Shown here piece after piece: positions 1 to 8,805 of a stretch of 64,000 nt of DNA. Under the pieces are notes generated by a model. That model worked only from the letters and a program-made list of their open reading frames with translations. It did not search any database and was not told the origin of the DNA. Numbering within the stretch: the stretch's first letter is position 1; every line of letters begins with the position of its first letter. Location of the stretch: positions 300,749 to 364,748 of the forward strand of contig NZ_VIFV01000001.1 of assembly GCF_007004625.1 (NCBI RefSeq), written 5' to 3'. The DNA comes from Planococcus salinarum (GTDB lineage Bacteria; Bacillota; Bacilli; Bacillales_A; Planococcaceae). A program made the position numbers and the translations under genes.

Positions 1-269
1 GGCTGTGGATCCGTTTCCTCAACCTGTTCAAAGCGCTCTTCAGCGAGTTTCCTCTGGAGAACATGCTGAAATTCAGCATAGCCCCGGTACCCCAGCTTTT
101 GCGACCAACGGATCACCGTCGACTCACTGACGTTCACTCTCTTCCCCACTTCCAGCGCAGAAGAGAACGCCAGGAAGATAGGTTCCTTAAAAAACAAATC
201 TCCTATCTTCTTTTGGCCGGAACTGAAATCTTTATAAGAATTTGAAACATTCCGCAGTAAATCCTGCAT
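1..269 (-). CDS. RpiR/MurR-family transcriptional regulator, N-terminal part
   Basis: Reads leftward and runs off the window, so only about 89 N-terminal residues are seen. The visible part is the helix-turn-helix domain of the RpiR family: a segment on extent and growth (KKIGDLFFKEPIF), then a recognition region with VSESTVIRWSQKLGYRGYAE, close to the family pattern S.xTVxRfxkkLGfxGf. Members usually carry a C-terminal SIS sugar-phosphate-binding domain, which would lie outside the window, and control sugar-phosphate or amino-sugar genes. The ATG at 267-269 is the first plausible start. The target genes cannot be told from here. Confidence 0.8.
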   Translation of the reverse strand, partial: MQDLLRNVSNSYKDFSSGQKKIGDLFFKEPIFLAFSSALEVGKRVNVSESTVIRWSQKLGYRGYAEFQHVLQRKLAEERFEQVEETDPQ

Positions 270-525
270 ATTTTGGAACCCCCAATGTAAGAACAAGGTA
301 AAGTCTTACTACTTATTATACAATACTGCAGGATTTCCTTCAATAATAAATTGAATATTCTTTTTAAAAGCAAGTATAAGGAGGAATATTTGCACTTCTT
401 TTTCCCTATTCCTTCCCCTTCCAAACTCCCAGTAAATTTACAACCGACACCGCTTTTCTTAATTGCCTCAATTCCTGAAGTTTTCTAGTATACTATTTGT
501 ATAACCTTAAAATGGAGTGTTGTCT
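270..525. other. Intergenic region between rpiR-like gene and cruF
   Basis: AT-rich region holding the divergent promoters of the rpiR-like gene and the carotenoid operon. Near cruF there is a 10-nt palindrome TAGTATACTA (487-496) followed by TATAAC (500-505). TATAC-N5-GTATA (489-503) is an inverted repeat overlapping the likely -10 region. No coding region or terminator was recognised. Confidence 0.4.
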
Positions 526-1278
526 TTGAAATGGGAACAAAGAATTTATCGCCTTTTCTTACTATGGTATGCCATCGGAATCATCCTGTTGGCATTTGAC
601 TTGCTGCCGCCCTGGCTGGAATGGGCCAACGCCGTATTTCTTATACTGGCCGGCACTTTGGGGTTCATGTACTTCCTGCGTCGCTTTGGAAAACCTGCCG
701 GCATTATGATCGGTTCGACCATTTTTTTGGCGACCTTTGTCATCGAGTGGGCCGGAGCAAGTTCAGGATTCCTCTTCGGGTCCTATGATTACACCGATCG
801 CTTCGCTCCGAATTTATTCGGAGTGCCGATTGCCATCGGCTTTGCCTGGCTGATGGTCATTTCCACATCGCATGTTTTGGCGCGCTGGATATTTCCAACG
901 GGCACATTCGCTTATGCCGCAACCGGGGGAATTGGGGCGGTCATCATGGATTTGATCATCGATCCAGTCGCCTATCAGTTAAAATCCTATTGGATCTGGG
1001 AAGACACCGGCTGGTACTACGGCATTCCCTGGACCAATTTTTTCGGATGGTTTGCGGTATCGTTTGTGCTGCATCTGCTGATCGACTGGATAATGCGGCG
1101 CAAATCGATGACCATTACCGATGAAACACCCGAAAGAAGGCTGGTGCTGCTGTATTTGCTGATGATCAGCATGTTCGCCATGCTGGGCGCCCTGGGCGGT
1201 CTATGGCTCGCTGTAGCGGCCAGTATCATCCCCGCTTTGCTGCTGGTTGCCGTGGCATGGAAAAGGAGGCCCCTATGA
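526..1278 (+). CDS. cruF: Carotenoid biosynthesis protein, CruF-like hydratase (DUF422)
   Basis: About 250-residue polytopic membrane protein with seven or so hydrophobic segments. It belongs to the DUF422/CruF family, whose members add water to the terminal double bond of acyclic carotenoids. Recognisable parts are the segment FVIEWAGASSGFLFGSYDY and the later LIIDPVAYQLKSYWIW, which hold the conserved acidic residues of the family. I chose TTG 526 because GGAGTG (514-519) sits 6 nt before it; GTG 517 overlaps that site. First gene of the operon cruF-plsC-crtQ-crtP, overlapping plsC by 4 nt (ATGA). In a C30 pathway it would create the hydroxyl group that CrtQ can glucosylate; this role is inferred from context. 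Planococcus maritimus is known to make 5-glucosyl-5,6-dihydro-apo-lycopenoates, which would need such a step. Confidence 0.82.
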   Translation: MKWEQRIYRLFLLWYAIGIILLAFDLLPPWLEWANAVFLILAGTLGFMYFLRRFGKPAGIMIGSTIFLATFVIEWAGASSGFLFGSYDYTDRFAPNLFGVPIAIGFAWLMVISTSHVLARWIFPTGTFAYAATGGIGAVIMDLIIDPVAYQLKSYWIWEDTGWYYGIPWTNFFGWFAVSFVLHLLIDWIMRRKSMTITDETPERRLVLLYLLMISMFAMLGALGGLWLAVAASIIPALLLVAVAWKRRPL

Positions 1279-1946
1279 TCGAAGCCAAAAAGAGCCGTCT
1301 GTTTGAAAGGGGCTTTGCCCTCTATCTGTTTCCTTTGATGCGTCGCTCCTTTGCGCATTTTCTCGGATACAATATCCGGAAAATTCCGCAGCAGCCGGCG
1401 ATCTTTATCGCAAACCACAGTTCCTGGTGGGATGGGTTGCTGTTCTTCTTTTTAAACCGTACAGTCTGGAAACACGACATTCATATGATGATGCACGAAA
1501 AGAACTTGAACAAATATAAATTTTTCCGCAATCTGGGGGCTTTTTCAATCGATAAACAAAACCCGAAGGATATCATCCGTTCCCTCCAATACGCTGAAGA
1601 ATTGCTGAAGGCCGGGAAATCGGTGGTGTTATTCCCGCAGGGCGATGAATTCCACCAGGAAATCCGGCCGCTCAACTTTCACAGCGGAATCGGCTACATG
1701 CTGGAAAAACATCCGGAAGTTCCGGTAATTCCGATAACATTCTATTATTCATTCCGGCATGAACAAAAACCTGAAGTCTGGATTCACCAGGGCCCTTCTT
1801 TATCTGTAGAAGAGATTAACGGGATCACCAGAAAAGAAAAGTCCGCTTCATTACAGCGAGTTTTAACAAATCAATTGGATGGACTCAGAGAGAACGTCAT
1901 CGCAGAGGATACGACAGCATTCAAAGACCTGTTAAGAAAGGAGTGA
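1275..1946 (+). CDS. PlsC-type 1-acylglycerol-3-phosphate acyltransferase-like, carotenoid cluster
   Basis: 223 residues with the PlsC acyltransferase fold. The catalytic motif HxxxxD appears as NHSSWWDG near residues 50-57 and the substrate motif as FPQGDE near 120 (usual form FPEGTR). Start ATG 1275 follows AAGGAGG (1263-1269) and overlaps the cruF stop. Placed between cruF and the glycosyltransferase, it most likely acylates the sugar of the glycosyl-carotenoid, a job done in Staphylococcus by the unrelated CrtO. A general phospholipid acyltransferase is the alternative; the altered motif (Q for E, D for T) and the operon position favour the pigment role. Confidence 0.75.
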   Translation: MIEAKKSRLFERGFALYLFPLMRRSFAHFLGYNIRKIPQQPAIFIANHSSWWDGLLFFFLNRTVWKHDIHMMMHEKNLNKYKFFRNLGAFSIDKQNPKDIIRSLQYAEELLKAGKSVVLFPQGDEFHQEIRPLNFHSGIGYMLEKHPEVPVIPITFYYSFRHEQKPEVWIHQGPSLSVEEINGITRKEKSASLQRVLTNQLDGLRENVIAEDTTAFKDLLRKE

Positions 1947-1955
1947 AGCAAGGCT

Positions 1956-3062
1956 ATGCTCATATGGATCCTGACAATATGCCTTGCCTCTTTTCTGGTT
2001 TGGACAATCTTCAACAGCTTTTTCATGCCGGCGCTGCCATCAAAACCAAACGTTTACGATCAGCCTTTGCTGTCTGTTCTGGTGCCGATGCGCAATGAAG
2101 AACGCAACGTAACCGCGCTGATCACTTCTTTGAAAAGGAACACATACCCGAATTGCGAATTTATCATCCTGAATGACAAGTCCACCGACCAGACCCAGCA
2201 ATTGCTTGAAGCCCAAGTTGCCGGTGACAGCCGGTTCACACTGCTGCAGGGAGCGGAACTGCCGACAGGCTGGGTCGGCAAAGTGCACGCATGTTATCAG
2301 CTGCAAAAGGCGGCTTCGGGGGAGTATCTGATGTTTGTGGATGCCGACATCAATTTCAGTCCGCAGGCATTTGAGCAATCGCTTGCGCTGATGCAGAAGA
2401 CTGGTGCAAAATCGCTGTCCGGTTTTCCAGCATTCGAAGTGGCGCCTTTTTTAAGCAAGCTGCTTGTGCCGATGCAGCATTTCGTCGTCTTTTTCCACTT
2501 GCCGCTTCTTTTGGCAAATTACATTCCATTCCCGGCGGCTACTGCCGCGCACGGAGCGTGGATGCTCTTTGAACGGAAAGCTTATGATGATATCGGCGGA
2601 CACCAGGCCGTCCACAGCTCGCTTGTCGAAGATGTCCACATTTCCCGAGAAATAAAAAAAGCGGGACATCCCATGCTGCTCGCCAATATCACCAGATCCG
2701 TAAGCAGCAGGATGTACGAAACGAACGCTGAAGTGTGGGAAGGCTTTCTGAAAAACAGCTACACAGGAGTCGGACGCTCTCCGCTGCTGGCATTCGGGCT
2801 TGCCGCGTTCTACACAGCCTTTTACATCTCTCCACTTTTCTTTGCGGCATACGGCCTCTTCACCCTTCAATGGCTGTTCGTTATTCCATACATCCTGATT
2901 TGTCTGCAGCAATGGTACGTCATGGTCCGGACGCGCCAAAATCCCCTTCTGGCTTTTCTGATGCCTCTTCAAGCCGGAGCGATGATTGCCGTGCTTCTGC
3001 ATGCGATGAAAAAGTCATGGAGCAAGCAAGCCTACTCATGGAAAGGCAGGAACTACTCATGA
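1956..3062 (+). CDS. crtQ: Family 2 glycosyltransferase CrtQ
   Basis: 368 residues: an N-terminal membrane segment, a cytosolic GT-A domain with PMRNEER, NDKSTDQT, GKVHACYQ and the metal-binding FVDADINF, then the acceptor-side EDVHISR, and three C-terminal membrane helices. GKxHACYQ, FVDADxxF and the C-terminal WKGRxYS agree with my memory of Staphylococcus aureus CrtQ, which glucosylates 4,4'-diaponeurosporenoate. The ribosome site AAGGAGTGA overlaps the stop codon of the preceding acyltransferase gene, and its own stop overlaps the crtP start (ATGA), so translation is probably coupled. Here the acceptor could be the hydroxyl made by CruF, or a carboxyl group as in staphyloxanthin. Confidence 0.85.
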   Translation: MLIWILTICLASFLVWTIFNSFFMPALPSKPNVYDQPLLSVLVPMRNEERNVTALITSLKRNTYPNCEFIILNDKSTDQTQQLLEAQVAGDSRFTLLQGAELPTGWVGKVHACYQLQKAASGEYLMFVDADINFSPQAFEQSLALMQKTGAKSLSGFPAFEVAPFLSKLLVPMQHFVVFFHLPLLLANYIPFPAATAAHGAWMLFERKAYDDIGGHQAVHSSLVEDVHISREIKKAGHPMLLANITRSVSSRMYETNAEVWEGFLKNSYTGVGRSPLLAFGLAAFYTAFYISPLFFAAYGLFTLQWLFVIPYILICLQQWYVMVRTRQNPLLAFLMPLQAGAMIAVLLHAMKKSWSKQAYSWKGRNYS

Positions 3063-4549
3063 AGAAGAAAATAATCATCATCGGCGGCGGACTGGGGGGG
3101 CTGGCTGCAGCCGTGACCCTTGCAAATGCAGGACTGGCTGTCGAATTGTACGAGAAAAACGAACATTTCGGCGGCAAGCTGATGCCCGTTCGACTGGGAA
3201 ACCACTCGTTCGATTTTGGACCAAATACAATCACGATGCCGGAAGTTTTCAACTCAATTATCGAACAGACCGGTGAATCCGCTGCTGATTATTTTAATTT
3301 GATTCCTTTAACCACCCATACCCGAAACCACTTTCCGGATGGGCAGCATCTCGACTTTTCCTCTGAGCCCGAAACGATGCAGGAGGAAATAAACCGCCTG
3401 ACTCCGGTGGATGCTGCGAATTACAGCAATTTCATCGATGAAATCAGCCGGATCTATTCACTGTCCGAGCGCTATTTCTTTCCGTCCACCTTTCAATCCT
3501 GGCGTGATTATCTATCTCCTTCCCTAGGCAAGGCTTTGCTTCAGGTGCGCCCGGCAGAAACGATGGACCATTTCTACCGCCGTTATTTCCGGAATCCGCA
3601 ATTGCTGCAGGCGTTTGGACGGTATGCGACCTATATCGGTTCCTCCCCTTATAAGGCGCCCGCCACTTTTTCGATGATTGCCTATTTGGAACTCGTTGGC
3701 GGCGTCTATTACGCCAAAGGCGGCAACGCCAGCATTGCAGAAGGGTTTGCCTCAATAGCCCGAAAAAACGGTGCACTGCTTCATGCAGGCACCGCTGTTA
3801 AGAAGATTATCCTCAAAGATGGTAAAGCCGTTGGCGTTGAGCTGGATGACGGAAAAATGTCCGAAGCGGATGCCGTCATTCTGAATGGTGATTTACTATC
3901 CGCTTTTCCGCAATTAACTGCCGAAAGCGAGCGGCCATCGTTCAGTGATAAAAAGAGCGCTTCTTTTGAGCCATCCATTTCCGCTTTCGTCATTTTGGCG
4001 GGCTTGAACACCCGATTGTCCGGTCTGAAGCACCATAACGTCTACTTTTCAGAAGACTACCGGCGCGAATTCGACAATCTCTTCGATGAGAAGTGCTATT
4101 CCGAGCAACCGACCGTTTATATCAGCAACTCTTCCTTTACTGATCCGTCCGTCTCACCGGACGGAGACAACCTGTTCATTCTAGTAAATGCACCCGCTTT
4201 GACGGCCGACGGGAAATTACAGATTGATGCGGAAGCCTATAAAAACCGCATCTATGATTTCCTGGAAACGTACGGCCTTGATATCCGCAGCCATTTGGTT
4301 GAAGAAAAAGTCTTTACGTCTTCATTCATCGCTGACCACTTCAATGCTTACCGGGGTTCCCTGTACGGGCCGTCCTCGCATAAAAAAAAGGACGCATTTC
4401 TGCGTCCTGCCAATGCCAGTCCGGATATTAAAAACCTCTATTTTGTCGGCGGCAGTACCCATCCAGGCGGAGGTTCACCCATGGTGACCATGAGCGGCCA
4501 AAATGTGGCAAAGCGCATCCTGAAAAAATACGGCTTCCCGCCGTCTTGA
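3059..4549 (+). CDS. crtP: CrtP/CrtNb-type diapocarotenoid oxygenase (FAD)
   Basis: 496 residues. The N-terminal Rossmann motif IIIIGGGLGGLAAA binds FAD, followed by YEKNEHFGGK. The C-terminal segment has YRGSLYGPSSHKKKDAF and LYFVGGSTHPGGGSPMVT, the pattern typical of CrtP (CrtNb) rather than CrtN. CrtP oxidises the terminal methyl of diaponeurosporene or diapolycopene to the aldehyde. ATG 3059 was chosen because it overlaps the crtQ stop and precedes the FAD motif directly; an open frame upstream of it only reads through crtQ. Last gene of the + operon, convergent with crtM. No carotenoid aldehyde dehydrogenase lies in the window, so the acid-forming enzyme must be elsewhere or another oxidase does it. 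Confidence 0.85.
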   Translation: MKKKIIIIGGGLGGLAAAVTLANAGLAVELYEKNEHFGGKLMPVRLGNHSFDFGPNTITMPEVFNSIIEQTGESAADYFNLIPLTTHTRNHFPDGQHLDFSSEPETMQEEINRLTPVDAANYSNFIDEISRIYSLSERYFFPSTFQSWRDYLSPSLGKALLQVRPAETMDHFYRRYFRNPQLLQAFGRYATYIGSSPYKAPATFSMIAYLELVGGVYYAKGGNASIAEGFASIARKNGALLHAGTAVKKIILKDGKAVGVELDDGKMSEADAVILNGDLLSAFPQLTAESERPSFSDKKSASFEPSISAFVILAGLNTRLSGLKHHNVYFSEDYRREFDNLFDEKCYSEQPTVYISNSSFTDPSVSPDGDNLFILVNAPALTADGKLQIDAEAYKNRIYDFLETYGLDIRSHLVEEKVFTSSFIADHFNAYRGSLYGPSSHKKKDAFLRPANASPDIKNLYFVGGSTHPGGGSPMVTMSGQNVAKRILKKYGFPPS

Positions 4550-4583
4550 CCCTGGATTTCACCCTTGCCTGAAACACAAAAAT

Positions 4584-4643
4584 CAGCCGGAAATTCTTCG
4601 GCTGACTGAAAAAGGATATGTCCGCGGACATATCCTTTTTTTG
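4584..4643. terminator. Bidirectional terminator between crtP and crtM
   Basis: A perfect palindrome at 4611-4638 (AAAGGATATGTCCG and its complement) is followed by a T run on the + strand and preceded by an A run, so it can end both convergent carotenoid operons. A smaller stem CAGCCG...CGGCTG lies just before it at 4585-4604. Confidence 0.85.
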
Positions 4644-4658
4644 TTCTATTCTTGTCTC

Positions 4659-5489
4659 CTATAAATAGGCGAGGATTTGTTGTTTTGATTGATCCGATAC
4701 AAAATGCTTCTGGCCAAATACATTGTATTCTTTCTTTCTTATGGTCGTCAGAATTTCGCGGTAGACCAAGCCCGCCCCTTTTACAGGGATCCGGGAACTT
4801 ACCGGATATTCGTTTATCGTTTCAAAAGCCTTCTGATAATGATGTTCAGCTTCTTTGGCCATTTCTTCCCAGACCGACACAAAAGCCGGTGTCACCGTTC
4901 TCCGGCGAAGATCCTCTATCCCGAAATTATATTTATCCAACAGTTCTGAAGGAAGATAAATGCGGCCCATTTCCAGATCTTCATCAATGTCCCGCAGTAT
5001 ATTCGTGATCTGCATCGCATAGCCAAGTGAAATGGCTCCTTCTTTCAGGATTGTCATTTTTCCCGGGGCCAGCACCGGCAGCAGCATCAGGCCGACCGAA
5101 CTGGCTACATGATAGCTGTAACCCAGCACTTCCTCCACTGTCCGATAATGGGTCGGCTGCAAATCCATTTCCTGGCCGGCGATCATGCTCCGGTATGCTT
5201 CTTCGTCCATTTCATAATTACTGAAGACATCGGAAAGTGCCAGCCACATCGGGTTCATTGCATCAAAATTCCCCGCTAAAAAATTATTGAATTCCTGTTT
5301 AAAGAGAGATAATTGCCCTGCAGGATCCGAGCCTTCATCCACAATGTCATCCACTGTCCGGCAGAATGCATAAATAGCCCAAACTGCTTTTCTTTTTTCC
5401 TTTGGCAGCATGGAAAAGCTTTTGTAGAAACTCTTAGAATTGGCGGCAATGATCTCTTCACAAAAACGGTATGCCTTATTCAATTCCAT
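4659..5489 (-). CDS. crtM: 4,4'-diapophytoene synthase CrtM
   Basis: 276 residues of the squalene/phytoene synthase family. The first Asp-rich motif is DDIVDEG near residue 51 and the second is NILRDIDEDLEMGRIYLP near 165; both bind the Mg-diphosphate groups. It joins two farnesyl diphosphates to 4,4'-diapophytoene, the first committed step. ATG 5489 follows AGGAGAGG at a good distance, and the crtN stop and crtM start share one base (TGATG), so the two are coupled. Last gene of the - operon. The presence of CrtM rather than a CrtE/CrtB pair marks the pathway as C30. Confidence 0.93.
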   Translation of the reverse strand: MELNKAYRFCEEIIAANSKSFYKSFSMLPKEKRKAVWAIYAFCRTVDDIVDEGSDPAGQLSLFKQEFNNFLAGNFDAMNPMWLALSDVFSNYEMDEEAYRSMIAGQEMDLQPTHYRTVEEVLGYSYHVASSVGLMLLPVLAPGKMTILKEGAISLGYAMQITNILRDIDEDLEMGRIYLPSELLDKYNFGIEDLRRRTVTPAFVSVWEEMAKEAEHHYQKAFETINEYPVSSRIPVKGAGLVYREILTTIRKKEYNVFGQKHFVSDQSKQQILAYL

Positions 5490-6946
5490 CAAGAACCTCT
5501 CCTCTCACGTAAGGAATCACGTTCAATTTGTTCGGCCAGCAATTTTGCGCCCTGCATGACAATTGGTATGCCCCCACCCGGATGGACGGAAGCACCCACT
5601 GCATAAAGCCCTTCCACCTCAAAAGGTTTGACTTGAGGCCGGAAAACGCCCGATTGAAGCAGTGTCGGACCGATTCCGAAACTTCCGCCACGGAACAAAC
5701 CGAACGCCTCGGCATCAGTCGGCGTCCTTACTTCCATCCATTCGATGGCATCTTTCAGGCCAGGAAAAGACAGCTCTTCCATTCTGTCGACAACCTTGCT
5801 GATCCATTCATCTTCGTTCTCCCAGTTTATATCCGAACCTGCCGGAACCGGAATCAGCGTATACAGGACACTCTTGCCTTCGGGAGCAAGTGAGTCATCG
5901 ATTTTGGATGGATGGAATGTGTAGAATGCCGGATCTTCCGGTTTCTGTCTGGCCGTAAACACGTCTTTCATATGCTTTGCATAATCATTTCCAATAAAGA
6001 ACTGGTGAACGTTTACATCGTCATAAATGCGGTCAAGGCCGAAATACAGCAGGAGGCAAGCGGAAGACGGAACAAACTTTTTGCTCTTCCGTTCCGGCAA
6101 TAAGCGGGAAACAGTAGGGAAATCACCATTGTAGACGATAGCATCAAAATCTTCCCTGCCAGTTTCCAGTTCCAGTCCCTTGGCCGTGCCATTTTCGATA
6201 ATGATCCTTTTCACCATCTCCCCTTTACGGATTATGACATTTGATCGGGCACGCAAGTTTTCTTCAAGCAACGGCACGATGCTTGCATAACCGCCTTTCA
6301 GATAATGCACACCGTGTTCGTGTTCACTGAAAGGAACCAGCGAATACATCCCGGGTGCGCTGAACGGATCTCCACCTATATACAAAGTCTGTAACGTATA
6401 AGCCAATTGAAGCCGTTCATCTGTAAAATAGCGCACCATAAGCTTTTTCACGGAAAGCTGGGGCTTCAGAGCCACCAGGTTTCTGACGTTTCCCGGCGTC
6501 CAGAATTCACTCCTTCTGACGAAAGAATGCTCGAGGAAAGCGGTCTTGCCGATTGCAAAACGCTCACGCCCTTCAGCCATGAACCGCCGGAAGCCTTCTT
6601 CCTGGCCCGGAAACACTCTCGCAACTTCTTCTTCCTGCCGCTTGCTGTCAGGGTATTTTGTGTAAACTTTTCCATCATTGAATCGGATTGTATAGAGCGG
6701 GTCACAGAGCAATAATTCATACTGCTCTTGTCCAATCCCTGCCTGTGCCAGTAAATCCTTAAACATTTCCGGCAGCAGGACGATTGTCGGCCCCTCATCA
6801 ATCTTAAAGCCGTCACGTTCCACAAAATTCATGCGTCCGCCCAGCCGATTTTCTTTCTCGATAATAGTCACTTCATGTCCACTGCCGCTTAAATACAAAG
6901 CGCCCATAAGACCGCCGATTCCGCCGCCGATCATTGCAATCTTCAT
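5489..6946 (-). CDS. crtN: 4,4'-diapophytoene desaturase CrtN
   Basis: 485 residues. FAD-binding MKIAMIGGGIGGL at the N-terminus, then EKENRLGGRMNFVERDG and DEGPTIVLLPEMFKD, and at the C-terminus YAVGASVHPGGGIPIV; these match the CrtN branch (S. aureus CrtN has GPTIVMMPDVYKD and FAGASTHPGAGVPIV, from memory). It introduces the conjugated double bonds into diapophytoene. ATG 6946 overlaps the stop of the upstream oxidase gene by 4 nt; an open frame upstream runs through that gene and is not used. Middle gene of the - operon. Confidence 0.9.
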   Translation of the reverse strand: MKIAMIGGGIGGLMGALYLSGSGHEVTIIEKENRLGGRMNFVERDGFKIDEGPTIVLLPEMFKDLLAQAGIGQEQYELLLCDPLYTIRFNDGKVYTKYPDSKRQEEEVARVFPGQEEGFRRFMAEGRERFAIGKTAFLEHSFVRRSEFWTPGNVRNLVALKPQLSVKKLMVRYFTDERLQLAYTLQTLYIGGDPFSAPGMYSLVPFSEHEHGVHYLKGGYASIVPLLEENLRARSNVIIRKGEMVKRIIIENGTAKGLELETGREDFDAIVYNGDFPTVSRLLPERKSKKFVPSSACLLLYFGLDRIYDDVNVHQFFIGNDYAKHMKDVFTARQKPEDPAFYTFHPSKIDDSLAPEGKSVLYTLIPVPAGSDINWENEDEWISKVVDRMEELSFPGLKDAIEWMEVRTPTDAEAFGLFRGGSFGIGPTLLQSGVFRPQVKPFEVEGLYAVGASVHPGGGIPIVMQGAKLLAEQIERDSLRERRGS

Positions 6947-8469
6947 GCAAAGCCCTCCAATGCCGGCAATGGAAGGATGGGGATGCCTTCGTTTCCATCC
7001 TTTTTCAAAATGCCGTTGGCAGTGATGCGCGCTGATTCCAAGATCGTCGGCAAACCGCTTCCGGGATGCGTTCCCCCGCCAACAAGCCAGCAATGCCGCA
7101 GTTCTTCAAAATCATTGTGGGGTCGAAATACCATCATTTGCGTTAATTGGTGGCCAAGATTAAAGGTGGCTCCCTTATAAACCGAATAATCGTGTTCCCA
7201 GCCGAACGGCGTTAATACTTTCTCCACTTCGATATGATCCCGCAGATTTTTAAACTCTGTTTTCTCCTCAATGATATTCAACACGAGCTCCCGGAATTCC
7301 TGCTGTTCATTGTCCCAGCCGATGTCACTGAAATTATTCGGGACCGGCGCCAGTATGTAAAGTGCCGATTTCCCTTCGGGGGCCAGAGTCGGATCCGTGA
7401 CACTTGCGTTCTGGATATAAATTGACGGATCTGCAGAAAGCAGCCGGGTTTCTGTAATTTCTTCCACATTTTTTTTATAATCTTTGGAAAAAACGATTGT
7501 ATGATGGGAAAGATCATATTTTTTATCAAGCCCGAGATAAATCATGAACGTTGAACAGGAATACTTTTTCTTCTCCAGTTTTTCAGGCGTGTATTTTTTT
7601 AGGACGCCAGGTTCTACCAGGTTCGTCATGACGTGCGCAAAATCTCCATTGATGATCACTTCATCCGCCGCTTCCCGGCTGCCGTCTTCGAGATCGACGC
7701 CTTTGACTGCACGGCCTTCCAGCCATAATTTTTTCACGCCTTTTCCTGTATGAATCGTCCCTCCCAGTTCCCGGATCACTTTCGCCATGGATTCGGAAAG
7801 CTGGTTGACTCCGCCAATCGGATGATAAATACCGTAGGCATGTTCCATATAAGACAGGATAGTAAATGCGCCGGGACATTCCCACGGCGACATCCCAAGA
7901 TATTTGGATTGGAAAGCGAATGCAAGTTTCAGCCTTTCGTCCTTAAAGTAGCGTGAAAGCACGTCGTAGAGGCTCTTGTTAACTTCCAGTTCCGGCAATG
8001 CTTTTAATACTTTAGGCTGGAGCATATGTGAAAATTTATCCATGCGGGTTTGGAGAATCGGTGACAGGGCTTCCAGCTTTTTGCCCGTTTCTTTCATGAA
8101 ACGCACATAGCCTTCACCATCCCCCTTGAAATCTTTATCGATTTTCGCCACCATTTCTTCGGCATTGCGCGTCATGATCAACTTCTGATCTTCGAAAATC
8201 AATTCATACATCGGATCCAATTCCACGGGTTCCATATAATCAGCCAGGTTCCGGCCTGCAACACCAAACAATTCTTCCACTATATGCAGCATGCCTAAAA
8301 AAGTCGGACCCGTATCAAAAGTGAAATCTCCGAGCTTCAATGCCGCATTGCGCCCTCCGACCCGTTCATTTTTCTCGTAAATATCCACCTGATAGCCTTT
8401 TGCCGCCATCAGCATGCCGGCAGCCAGTCCACCGGGCCCAGCGCCTATGATTATGATTCTCTTTGCCAT
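6943..8469 (-). CDS. Third CrtN-type FAD desaturase/oxidase (CrtNc-like)
   Basis: 508 residues with FAD motif IIIIGAGPGGLAAG, YEKNERVGGRNAALKLG, DTGPTFLGM and C-terminal WLVGGGTHPGSGLPTI. It is a paralogue of CrtN and CrtP but differs from both (PTFLG in place of PTIVxxP). Bacillus and Halobacillus C30 clusters contain such a third gene, often called crtNc, acting late in oxidation. First gene of the - operon, so it is presumably needed in step with crtN and crtM. The exact substrate cannot be told from sequence: further desaturation or oxidation of the second end group are both possible. Confidence 0.75.
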   Translation of the reverse strand: MAKRIIIIGAGPGGLAAGMLMAAKGYQVDIYEKNERVGGRNAALKLGDFTFDTGPTFLGMLHIVEELFGVAGRNLADYMEPVELDPMYELIFEDQKLIMTRNAEEMVAKIDKDFKGDGEGYVRFMKETGKKLEALSPILQTRMDKFSHMLQPKVLKALPELEVNKSLYDVLSRYFKDERLKLAFAFQSKYLGMSPWECPGAFTILSYMEHAYGIYHPIGGVNQLSESMAKVIRELGGTIHTGKGVKKLWLEGRAVKGVDLEDGSREAADEVIINGDFAHVMTNLVEPGVLKKYTPEKLEKKKYSCSTFMIYLGLDKKYDLSHHTIVFSKDYKKNVEEITETRLLSADPSIYIQNASVTDPTLAPEGKSALYILAPVPNNFSDIGWDNEQQEFRELVLNIIEEKTEFKNLRDHIEVEKVLTPFGWEHDYSVYKGATFNLGHQLTQMMVFRPHNDFEELRHCWLVGGGTHPGSGLPTILESARITANGILKKDGNEGIPILPLPALEGFA

Positions 8470-8508
8470 ATAATTACCCCATTTTGTAATTCTTTAGTTA
8501 TATAATAT

Positions 8509-8527
8509 ATATATAAAAATTATACAT
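8509..8527 (-). promoter_or_regulatory. Promoter of crtNc-crtN-crtM with CarH/LitR-like operator
   Basis: On the - strand ATGTATA-N5-TATATAT forms an imperfect inverted repeat, and the -10 box TATAAT (8519-8524) sits inside its left half. The promoter of the CarH/LitR-type gene at 48832 has the perfect form TTGTATA-N5-TATACAA with its -10 box at exactly the same place in the repeat. The -35 region is poor (TAGTTT with 17-nt spacing), as expected for a regulated promoter. Region is very AT-rich, so chance similarity is possible. Confidence 0.5.
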
Positions 8528-8740
8528 TATCTAATTTAATAAAACTATTATTAAGCCTTTCTGGAGCATGGCACTTTCTAATGTAAATTTGTCGATCCTG
8601 CACTTTCCTGCCTATCTCATTTCAGGAGAGCTATTACTTTCATCATACCCTATGTCCCGGAACAAGTAACTCCATACGAAGGTTTCCCACGTTCGTCTGT
8701 TGAAGAACTTTTCTGCGCCTGACTCTTCTTTTCGACAAAT

Positions 8741-8771
8741 AAAAAACCGCCTCATTTCGAGGCAGTTTTTT
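8741..8771. terminator. Stem-loop, near-copy of dbpA terminator
   Basis: A-run, CCGCCTC-loop-GAGGCAG and T-run. Differs by two bases from the hairpin at 9387-9417 that ends dbpA, although no gene ends here. The two copies bracket the repeat block 8773-9386. Confidence 0.6.
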
Positions 8772-8805
8772 CAGGCTGTCGAGAAACTGGCAACTTTTCC
8801 AATCA

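Noticed and set aside
1203..1274. Longer N-terminus for the PlsC-type protein
   Set aside because: The upstream codons overlap the end of cruF, while ATG 1275 has a strong ribosome site and the usual ATGA overlap.
2735..3058. Longer N-terminus for CrtP
   Set aside because: It would place 108 unrelated residues before the FAD-binding motif; these codons are the crtQ gene in another frame.
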